Shown here: positions 1-10,452 of the stretch, in pieces | Position numbering within the stretch: position 1 is the stretch's first letter | Layout of the letters: the number at the start of each line of letters is the position of its first letter | Source: Lentinus brumalis | Taxonomy: Eukaryota > Basidiomycota > Agaricomycetes > Polyporales > Polyporaceae | NCBI GenBank assembly: GCA_001792895.1 | Contig: MARA01000004.1 | Span: 2,356,001 to 2,420,000, forward strand | Reading direction: 5' to 3' | Length of the DNA: 64,000 nucleotides | The notes under the pieces: generated by a model | Database searches by the model: none | What the model was told of the DNA's origin: nothing | The model's input: only the letters and a program-made list of their open reading frames with translations | Translations under genes and position numbers: made by a program

Positions 1-278
1 GCCCCCCGTATGGGCCTGTGACAATCCCAGTCCGGGTACGAAGTGTGATCTGCCGGACTGCCTTTCTGCGACACGTCCTTCCCTGCGTGGGCGCGCAAGA
101 TGTTCGTCCTCGATCTCACACTCCGTGCCTGCTTCGCGCCCACAGAATGGATAAAGGCCGGGAGGACTTATGTCGGACAGACCCGACCCCCTCCCGTCCC
201 GTGTAGCGGTCTATCAGTCGACCTTTGCTACTAGCCTTCTTCCTCTGGACAATCACCGCACGACTGCTCGCCACTGTC

Positions 279-2653
279 ATGTCGTCAGAACCCAGCCCGC
301 GAGGTGCCGCCCCTGCATACGACGAGGCTGAGAAGGGCACGCTGGACAAGGTCTACCCTGTCGACAAGAAGCCACTCGCCTTTCCCTCGGACGAGAAGAA
401 GGACCTCTTCACCAATGAGAAGAAGGAGGTCGCCGCGTTCAACGTGCCCCAGGTCAAAAAGGACCCGTATATGGCGCAGAAAGGCAAGAAGCAGCCGGCA
501 TCCAAGACGATTCTCTTCAAGCTGTGGTACAACACTTATCGGTGAGTAGCGGCTTCATCTAAAGTCGCGGACAGGGCTCACCGTATTATGATCGCAGTAA
601 ACTGTTCACTATTACGTTCTCGATCAACGTGATCATGTTCGGGTTCGCGGTGTCTGGACACTGGCCATACGCGACCAAGTACGCTGGTGCCTTCGCCGTC
701 GCCAACTTCAACGTCTCAATCCTCATGCGCAACGAAGTATTCGGTCGCTGTCTGTACTTCCTCGTCAACACCTTGTTCGCCAAGGTATGTCATCACATTC
801 CGGTGCGATTGCAACCGCTAACTGGACCGCTCAGTGGCCGCCTCTGTGGTGGCGTCTAGGCTGCACTTCGGTACTCCAGGTGAATGCCGTACCTTGACTC
901 CATTGAGGTCTCATCACTGACCTGTGCCCAACAGCATCTTGGCGGTATTCACTCCGGCTGCGCAGTATCCGGCATAATGTGGCTGACATACAAGGTCGTG
1001 AACACGTATCGCAACCACATCAACGAGAACAACGCCATCCTCGTCGTCGGCCTGCTCACAAACGTGGCGGTAATCGTGACAGCTGTGGCGGCATTCCCAT
1101 GGGTTCGCAATACCCACCACAAGTACGTACGCCAAAGGCTAACATGGCTGACGACGGCTTATGCATAATCCACAGCGTCTTCGAGCGGCACCACCGATTT
1201 GTAGGCTGGACTGCGCTGTTCCTGACCTGTAAGCAGATCATTTCTCACAGACGTGGGTCCAGGCTGATGCGTCTCCGAAGGGGGCTTCACGATCATGGGC
1301 GACATCTACGACACTGAGAACCGGCAATGGATCCCAGACGGCCGGCACCTTGTCCGCCAACAGGACTTCTGGTATGTCATGGGCATGACGACTTGGATCG
1401 TTCTCCCCTGGATCTGCACGCGCGAGGTTCCTGTCGACATCGAGCTGGTCAGTCATTTCAGCGTTCGAGTCATGGACGAAACTGATAGGTGAATGCAGCC
1501 CTCTCCCAAGGTGGCCATCGTCCGGTTCCGGCGTGGGATGCAACAAGGACTGCTCGGTCGCATTAGTCGAAGCGCCGTGAAGGAATACCATGCATTTGGA
1601 ATTATTTCGTACGTGCTCCTCTCCCGAGTCTTGCCTCGCACGCTGACGAAGGTCGATAACAGAGAGGGCACCCACGCGAAGTACCATTACATGATTTGCG
1701 GTGTGCAAGGTCCGTTGCTTCCGTCCGCGTTGCTCCAAAAACGGCTCCCGAGCCCTCTTCTGCAGGTGACTTCACACGGAGCCTCGTCAACGACCCCCCT
1801 CGGACCCTCTGGACGCGTGAACTGAAGGTGCGTACGACATCGCATGATCAGCCCGCAGTGGCATTGACCGAAGTGTGTTCGCATACCAGTTCGCCGGCGT
1901 GTCCAACACCTCCACTCTCTACAAGCGCGGTATCCGCATTTGCACCGGAACCGGTATCGGCGCCGCCCTCTCAACATGCATCCAGTCTCCCTACTGGTGC
2001 GTGCGCTCTGTTTCTGACGTTTCGCTGCGGCGACAATAGAGCTGAAACGCATCTTCGGTTGCGTGTGCTTCTATCTCCCATCGCCTATCGTGCATCTCAG
2101 GTACCTCATCTGGATTGGTACGTACACACCTGTGCCGCTCCGTACACTCGAGATTGACTTTGTCCTGATGCGCTCTCGTGCGGACAGGTTCCGACCAGGA
2201 GAAGACATTCGGCCCGACGATCAGCGGTCTCATACATCGGCACATTGAGCCAGAGCGTCTCCTCCTGTGGGACTCGAAGGTGCGCGGCGGACGCCCGGAC
2301 ACGATGCGAATTCTCAGGGAGGTGTACCATTCGTGGCAAGCCGAGGGTACGTGTACTCCTCCGCACACCTGGCGCCTCGCGCGCTGTCGTGTCCCGACGC
2401 TGACCTGCGCGCCCCGCAGTTGTCTTCATCACGTCCAACTACGTCGGAAACTCGGAAATGATGGAGGTGCGTGTCGGTTGCTCTGCACCGCGGCGCGGTG
2501 TACTTACCCGTATCCTCCGTGCTCACCGCGTCGATATGCAGGGTTGCAAGGAAGCTGGTATCCCCTGCTTCGGAACCCTCTGGGATTTCGTGAGTATCCG
2601 CGCATTGCTGTGGCTGCAGGCGCGGAAAAAGAACTGAACACTTCTCACAGTGA
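279..2653 (+). CDS. TmpA-like integral membrane flavoprotein (500 aa, 15 exons)
   Basis: Fungal TmpA-family membrane protein; in Aspergillus nidulans TmpA is a putative flavoprotein that regulates conidiation. Exons: 279-541, 598-784, 835-879, 935-1122, 1176-1228, 1281-1447, 1499-1608, 1663-1709, 1766-1827, 1890-1996, 2101-2117, 2188-2346, 2420-2466, 2542-2589, 2651-2653. All introns are GT-AG and frames join cleanly. The N-terminal ~80 residues are charged and cytosolic. Several hydrophobic spans follow (FTITFSINVIMFGF, NAILVVGLLTNVAVIVTAV, VGWTALFLTWGFTI, FWYVMGMTTWIVLPW). The C-terminal soluble half holds the conserved GSDQEKTFGP block, VFITSNYVGNSEMMEGC and the ending GIPCFGTLWDF. The start is the ATG giving MSSEPSPRG; the frame upstream is open but lacks an ATG. 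The terminal exon appears to hold only the stop codon. If the last intron were retained, a stop would come about 15 codons later. Family call is firm; its role in this organism is inferred. Confidence 0.85.
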
Positions 2654-3298
2654 CCGTACTGCGCCAATGACCGTCGTATCCAAGGGCTGGGCCGTATTCT
2701 TCATGCTAATAGACGGCGAGGACACTCCATCCGGGCACGCTGTTCCTGTACATTTGTACATGCCTCACGTCTCACTCCAATCGCATCTGACTTATCGCTC
2801 TGCATATTCTATCATGTATCATTTTAGCTGGCGCGTCATATAGAGTTCCGTTTTATCTCCCATTCCGACCGGATGCGTCACTGCGAGCCTTGGTCCGACG
2901 TCCCACTCGGCTCTATTCGATGCCGGAACACAGGTTGCAGGCTGCAAGCTGCGTGAGATGAAACTGACATGCCGCAATGCAGCCCCGTTTATGACCCGCC
3001 ACAAGTCTGCCTGAGTTGCGCGCGCTCAAGGGGTCGGAACATGTCCCTACTCGTGCATTGCACTCACACCGGAGACGGCGAGTGGAGGTTCCGGCTCCTT
3101 GCCTGGGACACGAGCAGCCACAAGGAACGAACGGAAACAGAACGAAGGGCTTGGCGTTGTATGCTATATCGACAATCGAATCGTACAACATCCGGCGGTT
3201 AACAATATAGGACTGCCATACTCACCACCGACGGAGCGGTAAGGGTGCTGCACGCTGCACAGCGGAGTAGGAATGCAGCCCACGGCGAGAAGAAGAAG

Positions 3299-5135
3299 CT
3301 AAGAATAATATTCCTCGAGGACCTTTCCCCGCTTCCCCATCCAGGGCCATCGACGATTGGGGTTGATGGAGGTGTTCGGCTGGAGCTTCCAGCCCCGTCT
3401 GGCGAGCTCGACGACGAGCCTGCAAATATTGCGTGTGTCCTGCAGCACCAAAAGGAGGATGGTCAGAATGGCGAGGTTATCTGGCGGGTGCCACGGATAG
3501 GTCGGGTGCCACTGAGTGCGCCGCACTCACATCAATACCACTGTGCTGGCGGCCTTCGAACGGCTCGAGTCCGAGTGCGTGCAGCTGACGCGGGATGGAG
3601 AGAACAACCCTGCGCGGAAGCGGGAACGCACCGACCTGCGCCACAGACAGACGTTAGCTAGAAGTTCGCCACTCCTTGCGGTTGTGGAGGCTGCCACCTA
3701 CCTGGCGACGCTCTGCAGATGCTGTGGTGAAGTCATGCCATTCTCCAACGACCCTCCGAACGTCCATGACGTCCCACGTTAGCCACACTGGCACCGGAAT
3801 CTGCGGCCGCCAGGGAGGTCAGTGCCAGTCTTGTTCCGCGTTCAGATGACCTGCCTTGGAGATAAAGCATTGCTTCACCACAAAATCTCGAATGTCGTAA
3901 GGGCCATCGGTGCAGAAGCAGAAGCGCACCAGGCGCTGTCCGCAGTGATCGATGAGTTTGTTCTTCTCCAGAAAGGTTCTGAACTCCTGCAGAACCTGCG
4001 GGAAGGTGGGTGCGGCATCCACTTGCTCCTGTCCGCGGTCCAAACAGGTGGTGGCGGTCGCACGGAGGATTCGAGTTTAGTCAGACGGCGCACACGAGAC
4101 CGACCGTACTGACCTGCGTGATGCCCGTTAAGGTAGTGCAGAATGGGGAGAGTTGCGGTCTCCATGTGGGCCTCACGAAGCTGCGGAACTCGTCGACGAC
4201 TTCGAGTACACGGGCCTTCCCTCTGGAGTTCTTATCTTTCCATCGAAGTAGACAGACGGGCCACTCCTGCGATAAGAGGAAGAGGGTGTCAGGATGTATA
4301 TCACGGTACCTCAACAAGACTCTGGAAGAGGGAGTATCCCTGAAGGCAGGACAACATCCCATAGAGCCCTGTAGCAGTGCGTGCAGTGACGCACGCGCAA
4401 GAGGAGAAGGATGGAATCCCGGTCACCAACAAGCGCGTCACCCCATCCTGTCGAACAAAAGCATTGCTGAAACATCGTGGCTGGCCTGCCGGTACCGAAG
4501 GACAAGTCGGGTAGGTGGCGCAGACTCCCACTTAGTCGCCAACACGGTAAGACACTGTGCGTGGCCGCTAATTGAGGTCTGAACCATCCCCGTTCGCATG
4601 GTCCCTGTATAATCGATGACTTGGGAGTGTGGGCGCCACACCGGCAACTCCTTTGTACACGTTGTGTACACGACATATCTTTGTCCGTAGCGCTGTCGAG
4701 CATGCAATATCTAGCAAAGAAAACGTCACCGCAAGCAACCGGTGATCATTTACTTACAATGATCTCGTTGGGATAGTCGAATCCTGAGCCTTGAACGCAC
4801 GTTCCCTCCACGTCTAGGACGAGGAACGCATCGTATGGCTGCTTAGGTAGCTTGATCATGTCGTCCTCGAGTACACACGACAGCTTAGGGCGATCCAGAG
4901 ACGCGTCGCTGTGCGTGGCGGGTGTGCTGGGAAGAGGGGTGTCTGTGCGAGCCTTGGGACCACTTCGGTACTGGTGGCGATCGGTACTAGTCTGCCCTTC
5001 GCACGACCGTGAGCCCGCGAGACGCCGCCAAAGAATGAAGAGCACGGCGACGAGCGCGAGCACTGCGAGAGGAACTATGGCGAGTTGCGACCGAGCGAGA
5101 GAGCCGTACATAACCGCGGCGTTGAGCAAGGACAT
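3299..5135 (-). CDS. ERI1-like DEDDh 3'-5' exonuclease with N-terminal membrane anchor (349 aa)
   Basis: Exonuclease of the ERI-1/3'hExo family; relatives trim 5.8S rRNA and histone mRNA and degrade small RNAs. Exons on the minus strand: 5135-4758, 4266-4114, 4028-3855, 3800-3702, 3635-3531, 3439-3299. The DEDDh residues are all visible: D108 and E110 in LVLDVEGT, D218 in CTDGPYD, H299 and D304 in EGRQHSGIDDTRN. PNEII followed by EWPVCLLRW, and RWPWMGKRGKV near the end, also fit the family. Unusual features are a hydrophobic helix at residues ~18-36, which predicts an anchored enzyme; a ~65-residue linker before the catalytic domain; a 491-bp first intron, far longer than its neighbours; and a GC-AG third intron (AAG^GCAGGT at 3854-3853). 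It lies tail-to-tail with the TmpA-like gene and head-to-head with CMS1 (387 bp between start codons). Confidence 0.88.
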
Positions 5136-5522
5136 TTTGAGGAGCGAAGAGAAGCACAGCGTCCGAGACAGCTGTTGGCACCAGCGAAAGCACCGACGGG
5201 GTAATCAGCGGTTTCTCCGAGTCGCGCTCAGCTGAAAAAGCGTCCAGGACGTTCAATACATCGTCGGTGTCGCAAGACACGTCCAAGGATATTTTCGTGG
5301 TTAAGTCGGCCGAGGAAGACGTGCAAGATGCCTCCCAACAAAAAGCCCGACGCCCCCATTGGCCCGGTCACCCCGGCCCGGTCCCTTTTGCCCTGCTTAC
5401 GGGCGGGCGTCTGAAATATTGCAGCATTCCATTCAGTGCAGCGGGCGCAGAGTCGTCCGACGCCTCTTTCTTCCCATCCAACTGGTGGCGTGCCCCTACA
5501 GAAGGTCTTCAACGGCCTACAT

Positions 5523-6639
5523 ATGACGACCATGCAACACGGCGACGATCTTGACGACGACTTTGTTCCGGACGACCTTGTGGCCCTCTCCGACGAGGAG
5601 GAGCTTCCGGATGCCGAGGACGTTGGTGATCTCCTCAGTGCGGACGAGGACGCGGGCGAAGCGCAGGCAGGCCCGTCTCAGAGCGCCGCGGCTCTCGAGA
5701 AGAAGCGGAAACGGCGAGCAAAGGAGAAGGAGCGCAAACTGAAGGTGTGTCTCATGTGGCTCTGCCGGCTTCTGGTCTTCTCATCCCTTCCCGTGAGCAG
5801 AAGCGGAAACTAGCAGAGACGATAGAGCCAGTAGAGCCACCATCCATAGCTGCTCAGCCGCCTGTCCTTCTCGCAGACTATATATCTTCGATGCAAGCCA
5901 AGACGTTCTCGAAGATGTCTGGTATCGAACTCGCGGACATGCAAATCCCAGGTGAATGCCGCTGCGCCTCTTACGTTGGTGCGTTCTGAGTGTTGACGCA
6001 TAGGCAGAGACTTCCATAGCGGACACGACTATGTGGACGGGATCGAGAAACTTGGACCAGTTGGTGGACTTTATCACCAAGAGTACGTCCCCTGTGCGAG
6101 ATTGTGGCCCAGTATGCTCACGCCCCCACGCAGTGCTGCCCACCCTCCGTACTCGTATGGGGCAGAGACCCAAGTCCAATGGGGCCCCGACGCTGATTTT
6201 CGTCGCTGGAGCGGCTCTTCGGGTGGCGGATGTTACCAGAGTGCTCAAGGATAAGCGACTTCGAGGAGAGAAGGGAGGCGACATCGCGAAGCTGTTCGCC
6301 AAGCATTTCAAGCTTGAGGAACACGTTGCCTATCTGAAGCGGACCAAGATAGCAGCAGCCGTAGGCACTCCAGGACGGCTGGGCAAATTGTTGTGCGACA
6401 CCGGTGCGTCCAAACCCTAATTCTATCAAAGTGTGTGCTCACCGGAAATGCCATCCTCAGATGCTCTTCAAACGTCTGCTCTCACTCACATCATTCTTGA
6501 CGTCTCTTTCCGGGACGCGAAGAAACGCACACTGTTCGACATTCCCGAAACTCGGGACGAGGTTTTCCGGACAGTGCTTGGTGCGCCGAAAGTCTTCAAC
6601 GGCTTGAAGCAGGGGACGATCCAGTTAGTATTACTCTAG
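5523..6639 (+). CDS. CMS1: Cms1-like small-subunit ribosome biogenesis factor (298 aa)
   Basis: Cms1/CMSS1 family; the yeast protein is found with 90S pre-ribosomes and acts in the nucleolus. Exons: 5523-5744, 5801-5951, 6008-6082, 6134-6403, 6461-6639. The N-terminus is acidic (DDLDDDFVPDDLVALSDEEE), followed by a basic KKRKRRAKEKERKLK stretch likely to be a nuclear or nucleolar signal. The conserved core has RNLDQLVDFI, NGAPTLIFVAGAALRVADV, KLFAKHFKLEEHVAYLKR and AAAVGTPGRLGKLL, then SALTHIILDVSFRDAKKRTL. This fold looks like a DEAD-helicase half lacking the ATPase motifs. The start ATG at 5523 gives the family-like N-terminus. An upstream ATG at 5328 opens a 28-codon frame that does not connect. 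The acceptor of exon 3 (6007) was chosen because only it keeps the conserved LDQLVDFI frame. Confidence 0.87.
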
Positions 6640-6753
6640 ACTCATTTGTACACACACTCCCCACGTCCCCTTTACGGCACCTAGGAAGGTCTGCAACAGA
6701 CCTCTATAATAGTCGGGTGTATGATATGATATAATGGAACACTGCGAGTAGTA

Positions 6754-7238
6754 TCAGAAACCTTTGGGATTTGTCCTCAAGGTCATCTGCACCGCATATA
6801 TGAGCGGGGGTGTATGGTGAGATGAACTATAACGACGCACCCGTGTCCACTTGGGAACCTTGTGAATACCCTTCCGGTACCCCTTCGCGTGCCGTGAAAA
6901 GACGGTGTACTTGTCTCTCGGTGGCATCTCGTGCTCCTTAGGGAGCTCCAGAGCCTTGGTCTGCGCGAATGGGTCTCCTTAAGCGTACGACCACGTACAA
7001 ATGGCATGTAAACGCACCAATGCCGCACACTGAACACCACTCTCCTTGACCGCCTCAATGACCGAATCCACCCGCTTCAGACGTGCACGGACGTTGGCCT
7101 TCCGCGTACGTGACAACTTCCATGGGGTCTTCCTGTCGAGTATGCCAAGCTGAGCGTCCCTTTGTCAAACTAGAGGTACAACACTCACCACAGAAGGCCA
7201 ACGAAACTCGGCTGTGTTGGTCTGAAGGCCCCGAACAT
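6754..7238 (-). CDS. mrpl31: Mitochondrial large-subunit ribosomal protein L31 (MRPL31 type, 105 aa)
   Basis: Small mitoribosomal protein of the fungal MRPL31 family, made of four short exons: 7238-7189, 7132-7018, 6960-6841, 6786-6754. The product begins [21 protein letters not shown], continues [23 protein letters not shown], then [21 protein letters not shown] and [13 protein letters not shown], and ends [10 protein letters not shown], matching family landmarks over the whole length. The basic, aromatic N-terminus suits mitochondrial import. No single exon exceeds 120 nt, so frame-based gene finding misses it. The 54-bp intron before the last exon is inferred from the perfect TLRTNPKGF ending. 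It is convergent with CMS1 (114 bp between stops) and divergent from SF3A1 with a 189-bp shared promoter gap. Confidence 0.88.
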
Positions 7239-7427
7239 CGTCTGCCTGCGGTCGGAGGAGGAGGTCGTTGGACAGACGCAACCAGGCAATCGGGAAAGGA
7301 AAGCGTTTGCTGACTAAGCAACCGGGCAGGCGCTTCTCCAGACCGTCAGCGAGTTCACGTCTTGCTTCTGGCTGTATCAAGCCTCTGCCACTCTCTTGCT
7401 CGTCTTCCTCCCTCCTCACTACACATC

Positions 7428-10076
7428 ATGAGCGTGGCAACGCAGTCGATGCCTCCACCTCCGGCACCTGTGCTGAACGGAAACGGGGTGCCTTCGAATG
7501 GCGTAGATGGGGCGAACGGAGTACACAAGGAGCCCAAGTATGCTAGTGGTCTCATCCTCCCTCCCCCAGAGATCAAGTGTGAGTTTCCGGCGTGCTTGTT
7601 GCGTTGACCTTGGCGAGAATCTGACATGTATACTTGTGGCGACGCGCAGCCGTCATTGACCGCACCGCGCTCTTTGTCGCGCGGTCGGCAAACCCGCCCC
7701 AGTTCGAGGAGAAGATCCGCGAAAACCAGCGTCAGGACCCCAAGTTTGCGTTCCTCAACCCGGCGGACCCTTACCATGCTTACTACAGACACCGCATGGA
7801 CAAGGTCGTCCGTGGTGAGCTGGAGGAGGAGGCAGCACCGAAGGAGGCGGAGAAGACTGAGGAGAAGCCAACTGAGACCGCCCCAGTTGACCTCGGGGAA
7901 GAACCCCCCATTCCGGAGTTCATCCTGAACATCCCAAACGTTACTCCCATCGACCTGTGCGTATCTGTTCTCCTTGCCATGCCAGTATTCTAACCGTCAT
8001 TCTGCTCATATGGCAGGGATATCATCAAGCTCACGGCACTTTATACTGCACGGCGTGGTCGCCCATTCCTAGCCGCTCTCTCCAACAGGGAAGGAAGAAA
8101 CTACCAATTTGACTTCCTGAGGCCTACGCATTCGCTATTTGGGTACTTCAACAGGTTGGTGGAGCAATACTCGAAAGTCCTCCTGCCTAGTAAGGAGATG
8201 CTCGCGCAGCTGAAGGAACGCACGCCAGAAAGCGCACGCTGGAAGGACCTTGAGCTCGCAAAGAAGCGCGCTCGCTGGGAGCAGGTCAAGCGTGAGCACG
8301 ACAAGAAGCGCGAAGACGACAAGGAGGCGGAGAGATGTGAGTACTCTGTACTGGTCATGCCAGGCGACGCTGTCTGACATATATCCACAGTGGCATTCGC
8401 TGAGATTGACTGGCACGACTATGCCATCGTCCAGACGATCGAATTTACTGCTGCAGATGCGGCGTCAGAGTTGCCGCCACCTATGAGCGTGCAAGAGGTA
8501 GAGAGCATGACGCTCGCGCAGAAGAGAATGGCCGCTATGATCATGGAGACAACCGCTGAAGACGTGGAAGCTCATCGTGCACGCCAAGCAGCGGCAGAAG
8601 CTGAGGCGGCGGCTGCTGTCGGCGGTGCTGGTGGTGACCAGGAAGACACGGTCATGGAGGAGAGTGACGACGAGGATGACGAGGCGAAGGACAGGAGAAG
8701 AAAGGAGGAGGAGGAGAGACAGAGGGAGATTGAGCGCGCAAGGGCCATCCAGGCAAGCTCGCTGGACGTTGGCGGCCCATGAAGATCAGGACAGACTATG
8801 TGCCAAAACGTGAGTGTTCTGCCCTGTTCTGATGCGCTCATAACTGACACTATGCCCTTCCAGTCCAAAAGAAGGGTGTCGAAAAGCTCACGACATGTTC
8901 CATCTGTGGGCAGCAAATCCCTGTAGACGAGTTGCAAGAACACATGCGTATCGAGCTACTCGACCCGAAGTGGAAGTCGCAGCGCGACGCGCTCGAGGCA
9001 CGCAAGGCGCAGGCATCCGAGCTGCAGCGTGGTGCAAACGTCGTGTCCTCCCTCAAGAACCTCGCCCGTACCCGTGTCGACATCTTCGGTGCCGAGGCGG
9101 ACGAGGAGAAGCGGAAGAAGGAAGAGGAAGAAGAGCGGCTGCGCCGGAGGGAGCGCGAGAAGGATGTTTGGGACGGTCACACAGCATCGAAGGCGAACAC
9201 GCTCGACAAGTACTCTACAAACTCGAACATCGACGAGCAGATCGCCGCCATCCACCGTGCCAAGGGTCTCGGACCACAGGAGGCCAACGCCCTCGGCCCC
9301 GGTATTGGACCTGCGGCTATCCCATCTCCTCTCAACGGCCTTCCCCCGCGCCGTCATCCCTCCCAGCTCCCCCAGCGATGGGCGCCCCCTACTCTGCCGC
9401 CACGGTCTCCTCTGGCCCTCAACCGGCCTCCATGTACCCTCAGCCTGCGCCTGTCATGCTTCCCCCACTGCATTACCAGGGCATGGACTCCGCGCAGCCA
9501 TTTGGATACCAGCCGCCACCGACCGGCGGACCTATGATGCACCCCTCGCGTGCCGCCGCTATGGGTGCGCCGATGCCGGTCGGTACGCCACCACAGGTCG
9601 GCATGGTGCGCAGCGCGGACGAGATGGAGGGTGGCTCGGACGGCCAGCCACCTGCGAAGCGTCAGCGCGTCGCGAAGCTCCCCGGAGGCGCTCTTTACCC
9701 CGAACAGGACTGGATCAACATGCACCCAGTACGTATCTCCCGCCGTCCGTTTCGTGACGGGTGGACGGAACTGACCGCGTCTCTTTCTTTGCAGCATCCC
9801 ATCTCACTACGTGTGCAGTTGCCGAACGAGCCCTCTAGGCCGGAGTGGAAGTTCGACGGGACGGTGGTCACTATCCCCGACCTGCCGCTTAATCTGCTCG
9901 TGTCGACGCTGCGCGACCGCATCATCCACCATACGGGCAGCACTGTCGGCGCGTCGAAGATCCGGCTATCGTACGGCGGCAAGATGCTCACGAACATGCA
10001 GACCATCGCCGTGTACAACCTCGAGGACGAGGATCTGGTTGTTGCGACGGTGCGTGACGAGAAGAAGAAAAAGTAG
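7428..10076 (+). CDS. SF3A1: Splicing factor 3a subunit 1 (PRP21/SF3A1), two apparent -1 frame breaks
   Basis: U2 snRNP subunit of SF3a, required for prespliceosome formation in the nucleus. Exons: 7428-7578, 7650-7956, 8017-8336, 8391-8809, 8864-9728, 9795-10076. Domains in order: SURP1 (SVIDRTALFVARSANPPQFE...), an acidic/proline linker, SURP2 (DIIKLTALYTARRGRPF), the PRP21 region (LAFAEIDWHDYAIVQTIEF), an acidic segment, MKIRTDYVPK, a CSICGQQIP motif with EHMRIELLDPKW, the KANTLDKYSTNSNIDEQI signature, a Pro/Met-rich linker, and a C-terminal ubiquitin-like domain ending in a KKKK tail. The frame breaks at C3 8776-8778 (DVGG^PMKIRT) and C5 9343-9347 (GLPP^APSSL). Adding one C at each restores a ~781-aa family-like reading. 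Because SF3a is essential, I take these as sequence errors. The last intron (9729-9794) is 66 nt with no in-frame stop, so its retention would add 22 residues. Confidence 0.9.
8776..8778 (+). other. Probable one-base undercall in SF3A1 (first)
   Basis: The reading frame of exon 4 stops at TGA 8780-8782, yet the conserved continuation MKIRTDYVPK is present from 8779 in the next frame. One more C in this C run joins both halves. No GT-AG intron is available here. Confidence 0.75.
9343..9347 (+). other. Probable one-base undercall in SF3A1 (second)
   Basis: Frame shifts from LNGLPP to APSSLPAPPAMGAPYS at a C5 run. C6 restores one frame. No splice pair fits. Confidence 0.7.
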
Positions 10077-10452
10077 CCGGGCGGATCCCTGAGATTCTGG
10101 CGCTGCGGTTATCTCCCTTTCTTCTCTTCTCTTCTCTCGCCTACTTACTTACTGCCGCTACTCGCCTGCTTGACGGACGTGGGGGTTTGTTGTACTGAAT
10201 ACTATTGCCTGTGAATGCGCGAACCAGTCCGAACGTGACGTAGAGGCCGGAAAACCGAACTACCGGTATAAGCATGAGTGAGACGAGCAACGAAAGGTGT
10301 GTGAGCGAAAGAGCCGGGTCGACTAACTATACTACAATACTGTACAATCCACCAAACCTAAGGAGCCAGGACCACCGAGACAGCATGTCACCGCGCATAG
10401 AGCCCACGAGCGATGCGAAACCGAGAACGATGGCAGACATCGCCATCCGCGC
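10077..10452. other. Intergenic, shared 3' flank of SF3A1 and UBC6
   Basis: A 376-bp tail-to-tail gap. It is CT-rich just after the SF3A1 stop. I see no gene in it. Confidence 0.6.

Noticed and set aside
5328..5413. Upstream ATG (MPPNKKPDAP...) as the CMS1 start
   Set aside because: The frame stops after 28 codons and no donor links it to the CMS1 frame; the ATG at 5523 gives a family-like N-terminus.
8895..10076. A continuous 393-codon frame read as one exon
   Set aside because: It mixes an out-of-frame start with the real SF3A1 3' part and runs through an in-frame intron.
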